A stretch of 64,000 bases of DNA from Porphyra umbilicalis (Eukaryota; Rhodophyta; Bangiophyceae; Bangiales; Bangiaceae): the NCBI GenBank assembly GCA_002049455.2, contig KV918785.1, positions 248,001 through 312,000 on the forward strand, written 5' to 3'. Below are positions 41,836 to 51,560 of this stretch, one piece after another (within the stretch, counting starts at the first letter, position 1; each line of letters opens with the position of its first letter). Under the pieces are notes generated by a model. That model saw only the letters and a program-made list of their open reading frames with translations, searched no databases and was not told where the DNA came from. Both the position numbers and the translations under genes were made by a program.

Positions 41836-42467
41836 GGTGGGCGAGAGCCCCCACGGGCACCCCCAAAAACGGTGGAAAAGTGACGGAGGGAAATGCGGCA
41901 ACAACAAGACCGCGACCGAGAAGAAGTGTAGGAAGGCCGTTGAGCCGTCCGCAGTCGCCCAAGGTGGCCCAGGAAGAGGCGGACGCCGTGGGGTCCGACA
42001 CGGACACGACCGTGATGCCCTTCGCGAGGCAACGTCTCGGCTGGAGCCAACGGGCAGGGCTGGCCAATTGCTGCCATCACTTTCGCTTCGTCAAGTCTCT
42101 GAACTTACTTACGAGATAGTGGATCGCACTCATAGGGGGTCACTTTTATCAATTACTAACATACTCTGGCGCAAGAGCTCGAGACCCCGACCAATCGACA
42201 AGACACATTCTATTTACTCGAATCTGAGCTCCACGTGCCGCCGCCGCGACCTGAGACACGGTGGTCGGCCGTGGCCTTTCAAGGAGTACTGCAAGGGGGA
42301 TGCGACGCTGTGACCGCCCCAGTCTTGACTGGCCGCGTACGGGCGCTCGTCTCCTGCCTGTGCAATCGCTCACCGTGCCTCTGCTCCTTCCCGCTGCACT
42401 AGCTTCATCCGTCTCAAGCCGCTCTTCAATACTCCCCGTGCTCCAACGCACTCCTTCCGCCCGAGCC
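41836..42467. other. Divergent intergenic region NDUFS2/RBFA
   Basis: Likely holds both promoters. An AT-richer core lies at 42085-42180. Pyrimidine-rich DNA precedes the RBFA ATG (42355-42460). No other gene seen. Confidence 0.45.
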
Positions 42468-43412
42468 ATGGCCTTCATTTCACCCTTGCCCTCTGTCTAC
42501 ACCCCGGCGGTGGCGCCACTGTCGTCCATGGCCAGGCGGCGCACCCTCGTGCCACTCGCCCCGCGCGGCGCCACGCTCCCCTCGCCCACCCCCATGCCCG
42601 CCCGCGCGCCGACGCGGACCACCCCCACCTGCGGCCGCCGCAACGGCCGCTCGTCGTCGTCGTCCGGCCGGGGGCGCCCCCCCTCCACCCCCCGGTTTGG
42701 GGAGGCGCCCGCCGCTGGCGGCCAGCGCCGCCGCCCCGTGCGCGTCGGGGAGCTGCTCAAGCGGGAACTCTCTGGCATCATCCCCTCGCTCTTTGCTCGC
42801 GACTATGAGCGGGAGGACGCCCGCGCCGCCGGCGCCTCCTCCGTCCTCATCTCCATCATGGATGTGCGGGTGTCGGACGACCTCCGCTCCGCACGCGTCA
42901 AGGTCAGCGTCCTCGGCGACCCGGAGGTGCGGGCGACGGCCATGGGGTGGCTAAAGTCGGCGCGGCGAACCATCCGCCACGAGGTGGCGCGGGAGCTGCG
43001 GGGGATGAAGACCGTCCCCGAGCTCGTCTTTGATGAAAGCTTCATTGGCGACGCCTTTGCGACCGTGAGTGTGATTGACCGCCTGGCGGAGGAGCGGACG
43101 GAGCGGGAGGCGGCGGGCGGTGGCCACGCGGCGGTTGGCGGCCTCAAGTCGACGTTTACGCTCGCGGATGTGGACGGGCTGACCGACGAGGAGGTCGAGG
43201 CGCTCGAGGGTTTGGACGGCCTGGACGCGCTAGATGACGACGACGACGAAGACGCTATCATTGGCGAGGACGAGGACGAGGACGAGGTGGAGGAAAAGGT
43301 AGGAAACGCCTGGAATGACGACGACGATGCGCCGCGCATTGTCGACGTGGGGGGGGAGGGGGAGGACGAGGTGCCGGCACCCGCGCGTAAGGCCGCGCCG
43401 ACAAGGCAGTGA
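42468..43412 (+). CDS. RBFA: Plastid ribosome-binding factor A
   Basis: Assists maturation of the 3' end and assembly of the small ribosomal subunit 16S rRNA, here in the plastid. 314 residues. A transit peptide (MAFISPLPSVYTPAVAPLSS, then Arg-rich) occupies roughly 1-85. The RbfA KH-type domain runs from about 91 (VRVGELLKRELSGIIPSL) through VLISIMDVRVSDDLRSARVK and FDESFIGDAFATVSVIDRLA to about 210. A long acidic tail (DALDDDDDEDAIIGEDEDED) of 100 residues is unusual for bacterial RbfA but common in plastid forms. Single exon, ATG in CGAGCCATGG context. It is convergent with KISH downstream. No G tract follows the stop. Confidence 0.92.
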   Translation: MAFISPLPSVYTPAVAPLSSMARRRTLVPLAPRGATLPSPTPMPARAPTRTTPTCGRRNGRSSSSSGRGRPPSTPRFGEAPAAGGQRRRPVRVGELLKRELSGIIPSLFARDYEREDARAAGASSVLISIMDVRVSDDLRSARVKVSVLGDPEVRATAMGWLKSARRTIRHEVARELRGMKTVPELVFDESFIGDAFATVSVIDRLAEERTEREAAGGGHAAVGGLKSTFTLADVDGLTDEEVEALEGLDGLDALDDDDDEDAIIGEDEDEDEVEEKVGNAWNDDDDAPRIVDVGGEGEDEVPAPARKAAPTRQ

Positions 43413-43579
43413 CCGCCGTCTTTCGTGGCAACAGAGGGCGCCACCGGCCGTGCACCCCTCGCCTTTCCTGTGTTCACACTTCGGAGGGCGTGGTTGACGT
43501 CGTTGACGGTTGTTCATGCAAAAGAACCCCTAGGCAAATTCCCCACAGGCGAAGCACGGGCAGTGCTCCCGCGCACTGC

Positions 43580-44319
43580 TTACTTTGTGAAGAGAATGGA
43601 AATAGACATGAAGAGGCACGCGGCGCCCACCCAGGGGCTGAGGCGCTCGCCTGTGAAGTAGGTCGGGGGGGGTGTGACGGGCGCGACAGGGCACGACGTG
43701 AGGCGCGAGAAAGCACCATCAAACGGGAAGACCACCGAAATCAGAGACGTCAGCGTCTGCGCGTCGGGTAGTCGTTGATACGAGATGCGCCGATAGCCAA
43801 CTGGCCCGCGGCATCGCCGCCTGGCACGCCTTGAACAGGGGCGGGGGTCACCGCTCGCAGGACTCCCCCCCACCCGCACCGCAGTCTCTCCCCCCTGTGC
43901 ACCCCTCCTGGCGACAACGTACCGATGCGCGCGGCCTTCCAAAAAACTCCAAGGAAGCTGTCCCCCCAGCCGCCCGCCCGTCCGTTAGATATCGCCAGAC
44001 ACACCCACTCAACTAGGGCAGTATCATGTGTCAGCAACCAGAGCCAGGCCACACACACTTCCACCACTCCGCATTGGTGCAACTGGGTCCAAACCGTGTA
44101 AAAGCACGCAGTCGCGGCCCACCGCGCGCCCTCGTCCCGAGGCCGCGCTCACCAAACCAGCGGCGCTGGCACCCAGCCCCATCCCCAGCACGCCTCCCGC
44201 ACGTACCCTGTCCGGTTCCTATCCAGCAGCGCAGGGTAGAGCGAGCGCATGTAGGCGCACGTGCAGATGAGCAGGAGGACGACAATGAGCAGGCTCTGAA
44301 AGTTGAAGATGGCCGACAT
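43580..44319 (-). CDS. KISH: KISH/TMEM167 small secretory-pathway membrane protein, three exons
   Basis: Conserved eukaryotic two-TM protein of the Golgi/early secretory pathway. Exon 1 is 44319-44207 ([20 protein letters not shown], then [18 protein letters not shown]). Exon 2 is only 35 nt, 43957-43923 ([11 protein letters not shown]). Exon 3 is 43650-43580 ([20 protein letters not shown] then FTK). Phases agree across both introns (250 and 272 nt), with GTACGT donors and GGACAG / TTCACAG acceptors. The spliced product is 72 residues, exactly the usual length. The 35-nt micro-exon would be missed by simple ORF finding. Confidence 0.96.
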
Positions 44320-44908
44320 GGCGCCGGCGGGACGACCGACGGCTGCCGGAGGCTTTGGCAGCCTCCAACAATCAAGGGGTGAGGAGAATGCAGACGGCAG
44401 AGGGAAAGTACATCCGCACGCCACCCAGGGCGGCAGACGGTGAAGGCGCGTCCGCCGTGCCGCGCTACAGGACGCAGGCAGAGGCGGGCATGAAGAAGGT
44501 CGGGGGAGCAGTCGAGCGGCAAGACGCGTGCGTGTTGATGTCGTGGACGCGAAGCTGACAGCTGAAGGGGTTTCACGTGGCAGGGATTGTTTTGCATTCC
44601 GGCATTCTCTGAAAATACCGGTGAAAAATCAAGAGCTGCTGTTCCGATCATCAACCTTTCCCGTCTGCGATACGATAGCGACAAATCTTTCTGTCATCCC
44701 ATGGTCATGGCAACGTCTACCATGAAACGGACATGGTCAAGCCGCATGTGGAGAGACGTGCGCATGGGCAACAGGCGGCGAAGAGGGTCGAGCCCCCTAT
44801 GGGCGCCAGTCGGCCCAGCACAAGGATGGCCGGCGCCGCAGCATAACAGATTTCCAAGCACCCCCTCACCGTCCCCCCCCGCCCCCGCGAGCCGCCAACC
44901 CCCCACCC
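44320..44908. other. Intergenic DNA
   Basis: Upstream of KISH and downstream of the TrpC-like gene (both minus). Mixed composition, no gene seen. The C8 run 44873-44880 is the sense-strand G tract after the TrpC-like stop. Confidence 0.4.
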
Positions 44909-45887
44909 TCACACAATGACCGCGTCTAGCAGGTCCGCCACGCCCGCCCAGTCTTCCCCCGCCGGCTCGGCGAGGACGACCCCGCCCCCCTCGCGGTACG
45001 TCCCCCCCCCCAGCGCCTCGTACAGCTCCGCGACGCCGGCCACCCCCCCCCCAAACTCTCCAAATCCCGCCGCACGAGCAGCACCCCCCCCACGGGTACC
45101 CCCCCCTCCACGAGGCTCCGCACGACGGCCGCCTGCGCCGCGTCGTGCACCTCCACCACCGCCACCGCACCGCCCACGGCGACGGCCTTGATGAGGTAGC
45201 GGAGGTCGTCCCCCCCAAAGACGGCAGCGGGCACAATGACCGCGTCGGCGCCGGCGAGGCGCGCCGCCCACACCGCGTAGCCGCCGGCCACGAGGCCCGC
45301 CGACAGGACGACGCCGCCCCCGCCGGCGGCGGACGCCACCTTGGCGCGCGTCAAATCCGCCTCCCCGGTGCTCACCGCCACGCCGACGGAGCCGGGGGAC
45401 GGCTCAATGGCGCCGGCGCTGAGGGTGCCGACGCCCCCCGCGCGGAGGCGGTCGACAAAGTGATTGGCGCGCCGCGGCGCGCCGAGCACCTTGGAGCGGA
45501 GCGTGAGGAAGGGTACTTTTTCCTTGGCGTAGGCCATCACCGAACCCGCCTCCCAGACGGCCGCCTCGTACGCGTTGGCGGGCACCGACGCCATTTCGGG
45601 GACGGACCAGGAGACCGAGTCGGAGACGACCGCGCGGCCCGACAGGAGGGGCTCCCGCCGCACCCAGCCGGCCCCTTCCGGCGTGGGGGGGGGTCGGGTG
45701 CTACGGGGGGGGGGTGTCGGGGGGGGGGTGACCGCCGACACCGTCGACCGCCGGGGGGGGGGGGGGGGCAGCGGCGGGCCGCATCGCGGGGGGCGCCGGC
45801 GGCCCGCCGTATGGCCGCAGCCGGTGCCCGCGGGGCGCAAAATGCGCCAGGAGAAAGCGCTACAAAGGCAGAGGAGGAGGGCCCCAT
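44909..45887 (-). CDS. Divergent TrpC-like (indole-3-glycerol-phosphate synthase fold) plastid protein, frame broken at G tracts
   Basis: A transit-peptide-like start at 45887 (MGPSSSAFVALSPGAFCAPR) is followed, after frame changes at G-runs 45753-45768 and near 45705-45728, by a TIM-barrel segment. MASVPANAYEAAVWEAGSVM leads to PFLTLRSKVLG, AGAIEPSPGSVGVA, LAGADAVIVPAAVFGGDDLR, VAVVEVHDAAQAAVVRSL and GVLLVRRDLESL. The GADAVxxxAAV and (L/V)VEVHDxA motifs are those of indole-3-glycerol-phosphate synthase. The catalytic EVKRxSPS and NNRDL motifs are, however, replaced by AIEPSPGS and LVRRDL, and the central VLRKDF Lys is absent. It may be a non-catalytic relative. The C-terminus (GVAELYEALGGGTYREGGGV) lies in the next frame after the 10-base run 45043-45052. 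Confidence 0.55.
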
Positions 45888-46343
45888 GGTCAACGACGGT
45901 GCTGGTGTCGGGGGCGGGGCTTGCGACGAGGCCGCAGTGGGGTGAGGGCGGCGCTGGAGCGCTGGGACACGCGCGGGTCGGCCGTGGAAGCGGCGATGCG
46001 GGGACGTTGGCAGATCGCCCACTATACACGTGTGTGGTTGCAGGCTGCGGATTGAGGCCCGTTCGCAGACTCGCATAACGCTGGTTCGCATAAACATAAC
46101 GCCGCCCTGATTGGTTAATCACGGATCAGGCGTTATATAAAGTTATGACATACGCGGGCGGCTCGCAAACGTTATCCGTTATATAACGTTGTACAAGTCC
46201 GAGTCTGTTCGCATTTGGTAAACCGATTACATGAGGAAATCTGTACTGGTGTCAGTTCGGGTGTCCGACCGGACGATCCAACACCCGCCGTCGTCTGGCA
46301 CGGACCTCACCGCGCCATCACACCGCTCCCCGCACGGACCACC
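45888..46343. other. Intergenic DNA with an imperfect palindrome
   Basis: 46058-46215 folds back on itself. CGTTCGCAGACTCG on the left matches GCGAACAGACTCGG as the reverse complement on the right, with inner ATAACGCC/GGCGTTAT and several ATAACG motifs. It may be a small foldback element or a regulatory cluster upstream of the TrpC-like gene. Confidence 0.45.
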
Positions 46344-46479
46344 TACAGCCGTTCTCGCAAAATCCTCGCACGCCAACTGTCGCACCACTCTTACAAATCG
46401 GCCTTCACGGGGTCGCAGAGGCCGATTTGTGAGAGTGGTGCAACAGTCGGCGTGCGAGGTTTTTGAGGGAACGGCTGTA
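46344..46479. mobile_element. Foldback MITE-like inverted repeat
   Basis: Two 60-nt arms (46344-46403 and 46420-46479) are reverse complements at roughly 88 percent, ending TACAGCCGTTC...GAACGGCTGTA, with a 16-nt loop. Part of the same arm recurs at 46549-46579 (GCGGGATTTTTGGGAGAACG then GCTGTA), so the family has more than one copy here. No coding capacity. Confidence 0.75.
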
Positions 46480-47712
46480 ACCAAACCACCACCCCAATCG
46501 TTGCTGTGCCACACTCCCATCTAATCCAGCATGGCCTCTCGAGTCACGGAGTGCGGGATTTTTGGGAGAACGGCTGTACCTGTTGGATGACTGGCTCAAT
46601 GACCCAGCATGGTAGGGGGGCGCCCAGTTGGGGAGGGGGACGTTGGTCCACGACAGCAAGAGCCGGGAGAGATCGACACGGGCGCTCCGATCTCGGACGA
46701 CGACTGCAGTGGTCTTGCTCGCCGGCGGCGCGGTGGTGGAGGGTCAGGTCATCAGAGGCTTTAGCCTGTCACTCGAGTTGTCTCCATTCGACAAGATAAG
46801 TCCGTTTTTTCCATGGAAACGTTCGACCTACCACGAGGGCTACGTGTGGCATAGCTCAATTTGATTGGCCGGCCAATCTCTGATATGCTTGACCTCATTC
46901 GTCGTCTCACGAAGTTCATAAATATTTGGTCATCGATGGACTTAACAGAGCAACTCGGGATAAGTTCTGGAGCGGCGGCCGCGGTCTCGCGCGTGCACCT
47001 CAGGTCCGAGAACACTCCTTGACGTCCACTTTTTGTGCACCACATCGTCATGGGCAAGAGGCATCCAGGCCCGTGCAGGACCCCGACCTGGACAGTTTAC
47101 GTCTTTGCAATCCATTGCAGGAACATCATTGGCTTGGATTAGTGCGACAGTTTCGCATGACCTCGAGATCAGCCACGAGATGGATCAGGGCCTGGCACAG
47201 CTTCCCTGAACGGGAACTCGTCCCGTTCAGGCCTTTGTTACTATACAGCACAGACGCCTGGACGGGAAACCTCCCGTTCAAGGGCTTCTTGAACGGGACT
47301 CCCGTTCAGGCTCCCGTTCAAGTGTCCACTGTTCTGACGATGGTCAACCCGCCCGTGAGCGCAGCGGCCGCAGCGGCCGGGTATCGATATCGGATAGGCA
47401 ATGGCATCCGCGGTGACCGGGCAAGCGGACGCTGCCGCTCCCCACACTGATCGGCAGCCTCGGCGCGTTTAGCGGACGCTGCGCAAGAGAGGCCACAAAG
47501 AGCAAGTCGGGCGGTGTTCACCCAACGCGACAAAATAGCAACCTCGCACCGAGTGGCCCGCCCCGCCCAACTGGGCAGCGCCGCCACGCGTCCCCACGAC
47601 CCCCCACGCCAACCCCCCGCCCACGCAAACCAAATCAGGCCCGCGGTGCGCCCAATTGGGCAGGGCCACCACTCTTCCTCTCGACCTCCCCCCTGACGAC
47701 CCCCCGCCCACG
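46480..47712. other. Gene-free DNA downstream of the Asd gene
   Basis: No family is recognised. It includes the TGAACGGGA/TCCCGTTCA cluster at 47207-47322 and a duplicated block (CGCCCAACTGGGCAGCGCCG near 47566; CGCCCAATTGGGCAGGGCCA near 47650). Confidence 0.4.
47207..47322. repeat. Cluster of seven inverted TGAACGGGA/TCCCGTTCA motifs
   Basis: Within 116 bp, the 9-mer TGAACGGGA and its complement occur in the order forward, reverse, near-forward (GGACGGGA), reverse, forward, reverse, reverse. They form at least three stable hairpins. Confidence 0.85.
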
Positions 47713-49020
47713 CTACCCGATGAGGCCCTTGGTCACGCACAGCTCCGCATTCAGGATGCTGCCACCCGCGGCGCCGACAATCGTGTTGTGCCCCATGCAC
47801 ACGAGCCGAATGTCGGCAATGTTGCACCCGCGCACGCGGCCGACCGACACGGTAAAGCCGCCGCCGAGCATGCGGTCGAGGCGCGGCTGCGGCCGGTCGG
47901 TGACGGCCGTGTAGGCCACGTCCTTGGCCGGCGCCGACGGGAGCCCCATGTCCTTGCTCACCGCCGGGTACGCCTCAATCGCGGCAATGACCTCTGCGGG
48001 GGTGGCCTTGGTGTCCAGCGTCAGCGACACGGCCTCGGTGTGGCCGTCGAGGACGTGCACCCGGTTGCACATGGCCGACACGGCCAAGTCGGCAAACGCA
48101 AACGCGTCCTTGGCGGGGGAGAGGCCGCCGAGAATCTTGGTCGCCTCCTCCTCCATCTTTTCCTCCTCCCCGCCAATGTGGGGCACCACATTGTCCAGGA
48201 TGTCCATCCCCGACAGGCCCGGGTAGCCCGACCCCGAGATGGCCTGCATCGTCGCGACGGTCAGGGACTTGATGCCAAAGGCGCGGTGGATCGGCGCGAG
48301 CGCAATCGTCAGCGCGGTCGTCGAGCAGTTGGCGTTGGTGACGAGGCAGCCGGTTGTCCAGCCGCGCGCCTTGCGTTGGGCGGCAAGGATGTCCACGTGC
48401 TCCGCATTGACCGGGGGGATGAGGATGGGCACGTCCGCGTCCATCCGGTGGTTTTTCGCGTTGGAGAAGACCGCCGCACCAGCGGCGGCAAACGCGTCCT
48501 CCACCTCCCCAGCGACCGAAGCGTCGAGCCCCGAAAAGATAATCGCGCAGTCGGCCATGGCGCCCGCCGTCGGGCTGCACTCAGAGACGGTCAAGCCGGC
48601 CATGGACGCGGGGATGGGCGTCGCCTGCTTCCAGTTGGCCGCCTCGGCATACGGCTTGCCCGCCGACCGGGGGGACGCCCCGAGGGCAGACACTTCAAAC
48701 CAGGGGTGGCCCTCGAGGAGTGCCAAGAAGCGCTGCCCGACCGACCCCGTGCAGCCGAGCACGCCGACCTTGACGCGGTCGCCGGGGGCTACGGCCATGA
48801 CCAGCGCCACGGCGGCCGTGCGGGAGGCGACCGCCGCCACCGGGCGGGCGGCCCCGCCGCCGCAAAAAGCCGACGCAGCCGCATCGATCGCCAAAGAGGC
48901 GCCGCCAAAGCGGGATGCGGGGAGGGCGGCGGCGGCGGGAGCGCGCCGCGACGTGTGCGCCGCCGACCGGCCGCGGGCGGCGGTCGGGGCAGCCGCCGAA
49001 GCAGGCACAAAGGCTGCCAT
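47713..49020 (-). CDS. asd: Aspartate-semialdehyde dehydrogenase, plastid-targeted
   Basis: Reduces aspartyl phosphate to aspartate semialdehyde, the branch point to lysine, threonine and methionine; plastid stroma. 435 residues from MAAFVPASAAAPTAARGRSA (transit peptide of about 80). The NADP-binding GVLGCTGSVGQRF lies at about 86-98. The phosphate-binding S-R-S-A-G stretch (GASPRSAGKPYAEAANW) follows. The catalytic Cys is in NANCSTT (C232). QAISGSGYPGLSGMDILDNV and IGGEEEKMEEEATKILG are present, as are the active-site Arg/His region CNRVHVLDGHTEAV. The EEEKMEEE helix and DILDNVVPHI place it in the archaeal/fungal-type subfamily rather than the common plant/bacterial type. An alternative ATG 12 nt upstream is less likely. 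Single exon. Confidence 0.95.
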   Translation of the reverse strand: MAAFVPASAAAPTAARGRSAAHTSRRAPAAAALPASRFGGASLAIDAAASAFCGGGAARPVAAVASRTAAVALVMAVAPGDRVKVGVLGCTGSVGQRFLALLEGHPWFEVSALGASPRSAGKPYAEAANWKQATPIPASMAGLTVSECSPTAGAMADCAIIFSGLDASVAGEVEDAFAAAGAAVFSNAKNHRMDADVPILIPPVNAEHVDILAAQRKARGWTTGCLVTNANCSTTALTIALAPIHRAFGIKSLTVATMQAISGSGYPGLSGMDILDNVVPHIGGEEEKMEEEATKILGGLSPAKDAFAFADLAVSAMCNRVHVLDGHTEAVSLTLDTKATPAEVIAAIEAYPAVSKDMGLPSAPAKDVAYTAVTDRPQPRLDRMLGGGFTVSVGRVRGCNIADIRLVCMGHNTIVGAAGGSILNAELCVTKGLIG

Positions 49021-49642
49021 GATGGGGGGCACGTGCAGGTGGGGATGTGGAGAAACGAGTAGGGTGGAATTTCAGGAGAAAGAACAGAGGTGGGGGGGAG
49101 GGAGGGTGGGGGGGGAGGACGTTGCCCTGGCGACTCGCTCGGGTCAAGACGAGGCTCTCGACGTCGCAACAACCGAGGCAATGCGCGCCGCCGTGGTCCC
49201 ATAGCCTGGCCATCTCCGATCAGCGATGGAGAATCTGCGGGATCACGCCTCGAGGCCCTTCCTGCGTCAGCCAGCGGGGCCTCGTTTGGACAGCTGGACC
49301 GCCCCAAATTTGCTCCGGATAGAAACGTAGCACTCGTGGTCAATGTAGAACCAGGGATGTGGGTTGAGAATTATCACGCGAAAATGATGGTCATATTTAT
49401 CGAGAACCATCAAAATCATGCCTGCCCGCGCTGAAAATGATCGACATTGGGCCAAGTGATTGCATTTAACTGGAAGAAAGTACATGTCATGCAGCAAGTG
49501 GAACAAGCGGATCCTGGACTGGCTGACACCGCCTAAGTCGGTCTTAGCCTGCAGAGCTAGCCTGCTGAATGCTCCTGCTGCACCACCGGCACGTGCGCAC
49601 CCGACCGCCGCCGTGCAGGTGGGCGGAGTACTGCTATATACC
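49021..49642. other. Intergenic DNA upstream of the Asd gene
   Basis: G-rich just upstream of Asd (49090-49120 on +). AT-richer at 49320-49500. A TATA-like CTATATACC (49634-49642) directly precedes the next candidate ORF. Confidence 0.4.
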
Positions 49643-50098
49643 ATGCTACCCTCCCGCCCGGCCGCACGCCGCGTGGCGGCGGCCGCCGCTATCGCGGTCG
49701 TGATGGTTTGTGTCGGTTTGGCGGTCGTCGCCGCCGCCTTCCCGCCCACATGCGTGCCATCTCCTTACAAGTTGGTCGCCATTTCTCCTCCCCCCGGCAT
49801 TCCCGAGGGCGACGTCTCACACACCCCAACCCTGGTGAGGGTGGCCGTGTGGCGATCGCGGTCGGCCCACAACAACCCCCCCCTCCGACCCCCGCCCCGT
49901 CCGCCGCAGACGCGGCGGCGGGCGCCGCGCGAGCTGTCCCCCCCGTCGCCCCAATGACGGCGAGCACGTGCCGCGCGGTGGAGGTGGCGGCTCACCTCCA
50001 TAGGCATCGTGTGGAGGGGCGCGAGAGACGTACAGAAAGAGAACTAACAGGCTGTGAGACGAAACATGAGTTAGGTCGACCATCAAGTACTTACAGAT
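49643..50098 (+). CDS. Possible small secreted or membrane-anchored protein
   Basis: The ATG at 49643 opens MLPSRPAARRVAAAAAIAVV then MVCVGLAVVAAAFPPT, a clear signal peptide/anchor with a basic N-region. PYKLVAISPPPGIPEGDVSH follows. After the C-run at 49877-49885 the next frame (PTPAPSAADAAAGAARAVPP, to TAA near 50098) is more protein-like, so the frame may break there. No family is recognised. The TATA-like box is too close to the ATG for a normal 5' UTR. Confidence 0.35.
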
Positions 50099-50143
50099 AA
50101 AGTCGGGCTATACCCCATGAACCATAATGTTTTATAATTAATA

Positions 50144-50204
50144 AGAAAAGAAACCAACAATGATGATTTCGTCAAAAAATCATCATTGTTGGTTTCTTTT
50201 CTTC
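50144..50204. repeat. Perfect 26-bp hairpin
   Basis: The left arm 50144-50169 (AAGAAAAGAAACCAACAATG then ATGATT) is perfectly complementary to 50179-50204, with a 9-nt loop TCGTCAAAA. It is AT-rich and sharply different from the GC-rich surroundings. Confidence 0.95.
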
Positions 50205-51560
50205 TTAAAGCGCAACGAACAGCCTCGGAGCATGCACCCCCACTACGCCTGGGCAAGGCAAGCGCCACAGAGAAACAACAAGCGCTCGACACGCCGGGAC
50301 CGCGGACGCCCGACCGCCCGCCGTCCGACGCGGCTGGTGCCGTGCCCCGCGCCACCGCCGCCGCAGTGCGGCGGTGCCGGCGGCCGCCACGGTGGCAGTG
50401 ACGGCGGCAGCGACGGCGCCACCGCCGCCGCCGATGCAGCGCCACTCGCGGTGCGGGGGGGGGGGGGGGATTGAGGGGCGGGGGGGGGGGGGTACGGAAT
50501 GCACCGCCCCCACAGACGGCGACGCGACGCCCGAGGGCGAGCGGCCGCGGCGCGCCGCGCCACCGGACGACGCGCGCGGCGCCACCGCCGCGCACGTTGC
50601 CGCAGATGCGCTGTGCGTGTCCGACTCCGCCCCCTCCTGTGGCTCGGCCGTGGCCGCCCAGCTACACACGGGGGGGACACGCTGCGCGCTGCGTCGGCGG
50701 CGGCGTCGGCGGCGGCACCCCCAGCCGCGCCGTCGCCGGCCAGTGACCACCCACCGGCGGCCGCGGCGGCGGGGGCACCCGCCAACGGCGGCAGGTCGCG
50801 CGCGCCGTCGTCCGCGCGCCCGTGCCAGACGACGCGCCGCCGCCACGGGCAGATGCGCCGCTGCCGCCACGCGTAAGGGCTGGGGGGCGCCCCCCCCCCC
50901 CCGTCCCCCCCTCCCAGTGACCGCCTGCCGCGGCGCCTCACGCCGCCCTGTAATTGGCGCCGCCGACGCTGGTGGGCGAGCGCCGCGCGCCAGTCGTCGC
51001 CACCAGCCGCAGCGGCGGGTGTGGCCGACGGCGGCCGCGTCGCCGCCGCCCGCCCCGCGCACCCGGTCCGCGTGCCACCCGACGCCGACCCGCGCGTGCG
51101 ACGGCGACCGCAGCGGCCATCCCCCCGACCGTGACCTCACCGTCCCCGCCCACGATGGTCACATCACCGCGGCTCCGTCGACCCTCAGAGCCGCCGCCGC
51201 CGCGGCGGCCGACGCGGCGAGACGCACCGCCACCGCTCGCCGCAGCCGCAGGGCGGGGGGGGGGGGGGGGGGGGGGTGCACCGCCGGCGGCAACGCCGAC
51301 GCCACCCCCGTCGCCGGCGTGGGTGGAGGCGGCAGAGGCGCCGCCGCTCGCGACTCTTGAATCATCGACGGCCGGTGGCGGTGGTGGTGGCGGGGGGGCG
51401 GTGGGCGGCGTCGGAGGTGGGGGCGGGGGGGGGGGGGGCGGCCGCGCCGCCGCGGCGGGCGTGGCGGGCGGTCCCCCCTCCACAAGGGTGAAGAACAAAG
51501 CGCCGCGGCATCCACGGCCGACTCGAACTTTCGTACGGGTCCGAAAGTAAACACACACAC
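50205..51560. other. Low-complexity GC-rich block, coding status unresolved
   Basis: Both strands are open in several frames. On +, TECTAPTDGDATPEGERPRR then DTLRAASAAASAAAPPAAPS (the next frame after the G7 run near 50671) looks moderately protein-like. On -, DDSRVASGGASAASTHAGDG does. G/C runs at 50454-50470, 50480-50490, 50890-50900, 51258-51277 and 51428-51438 make frames unreliable. No family is recognised. Confidence 0.3.
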
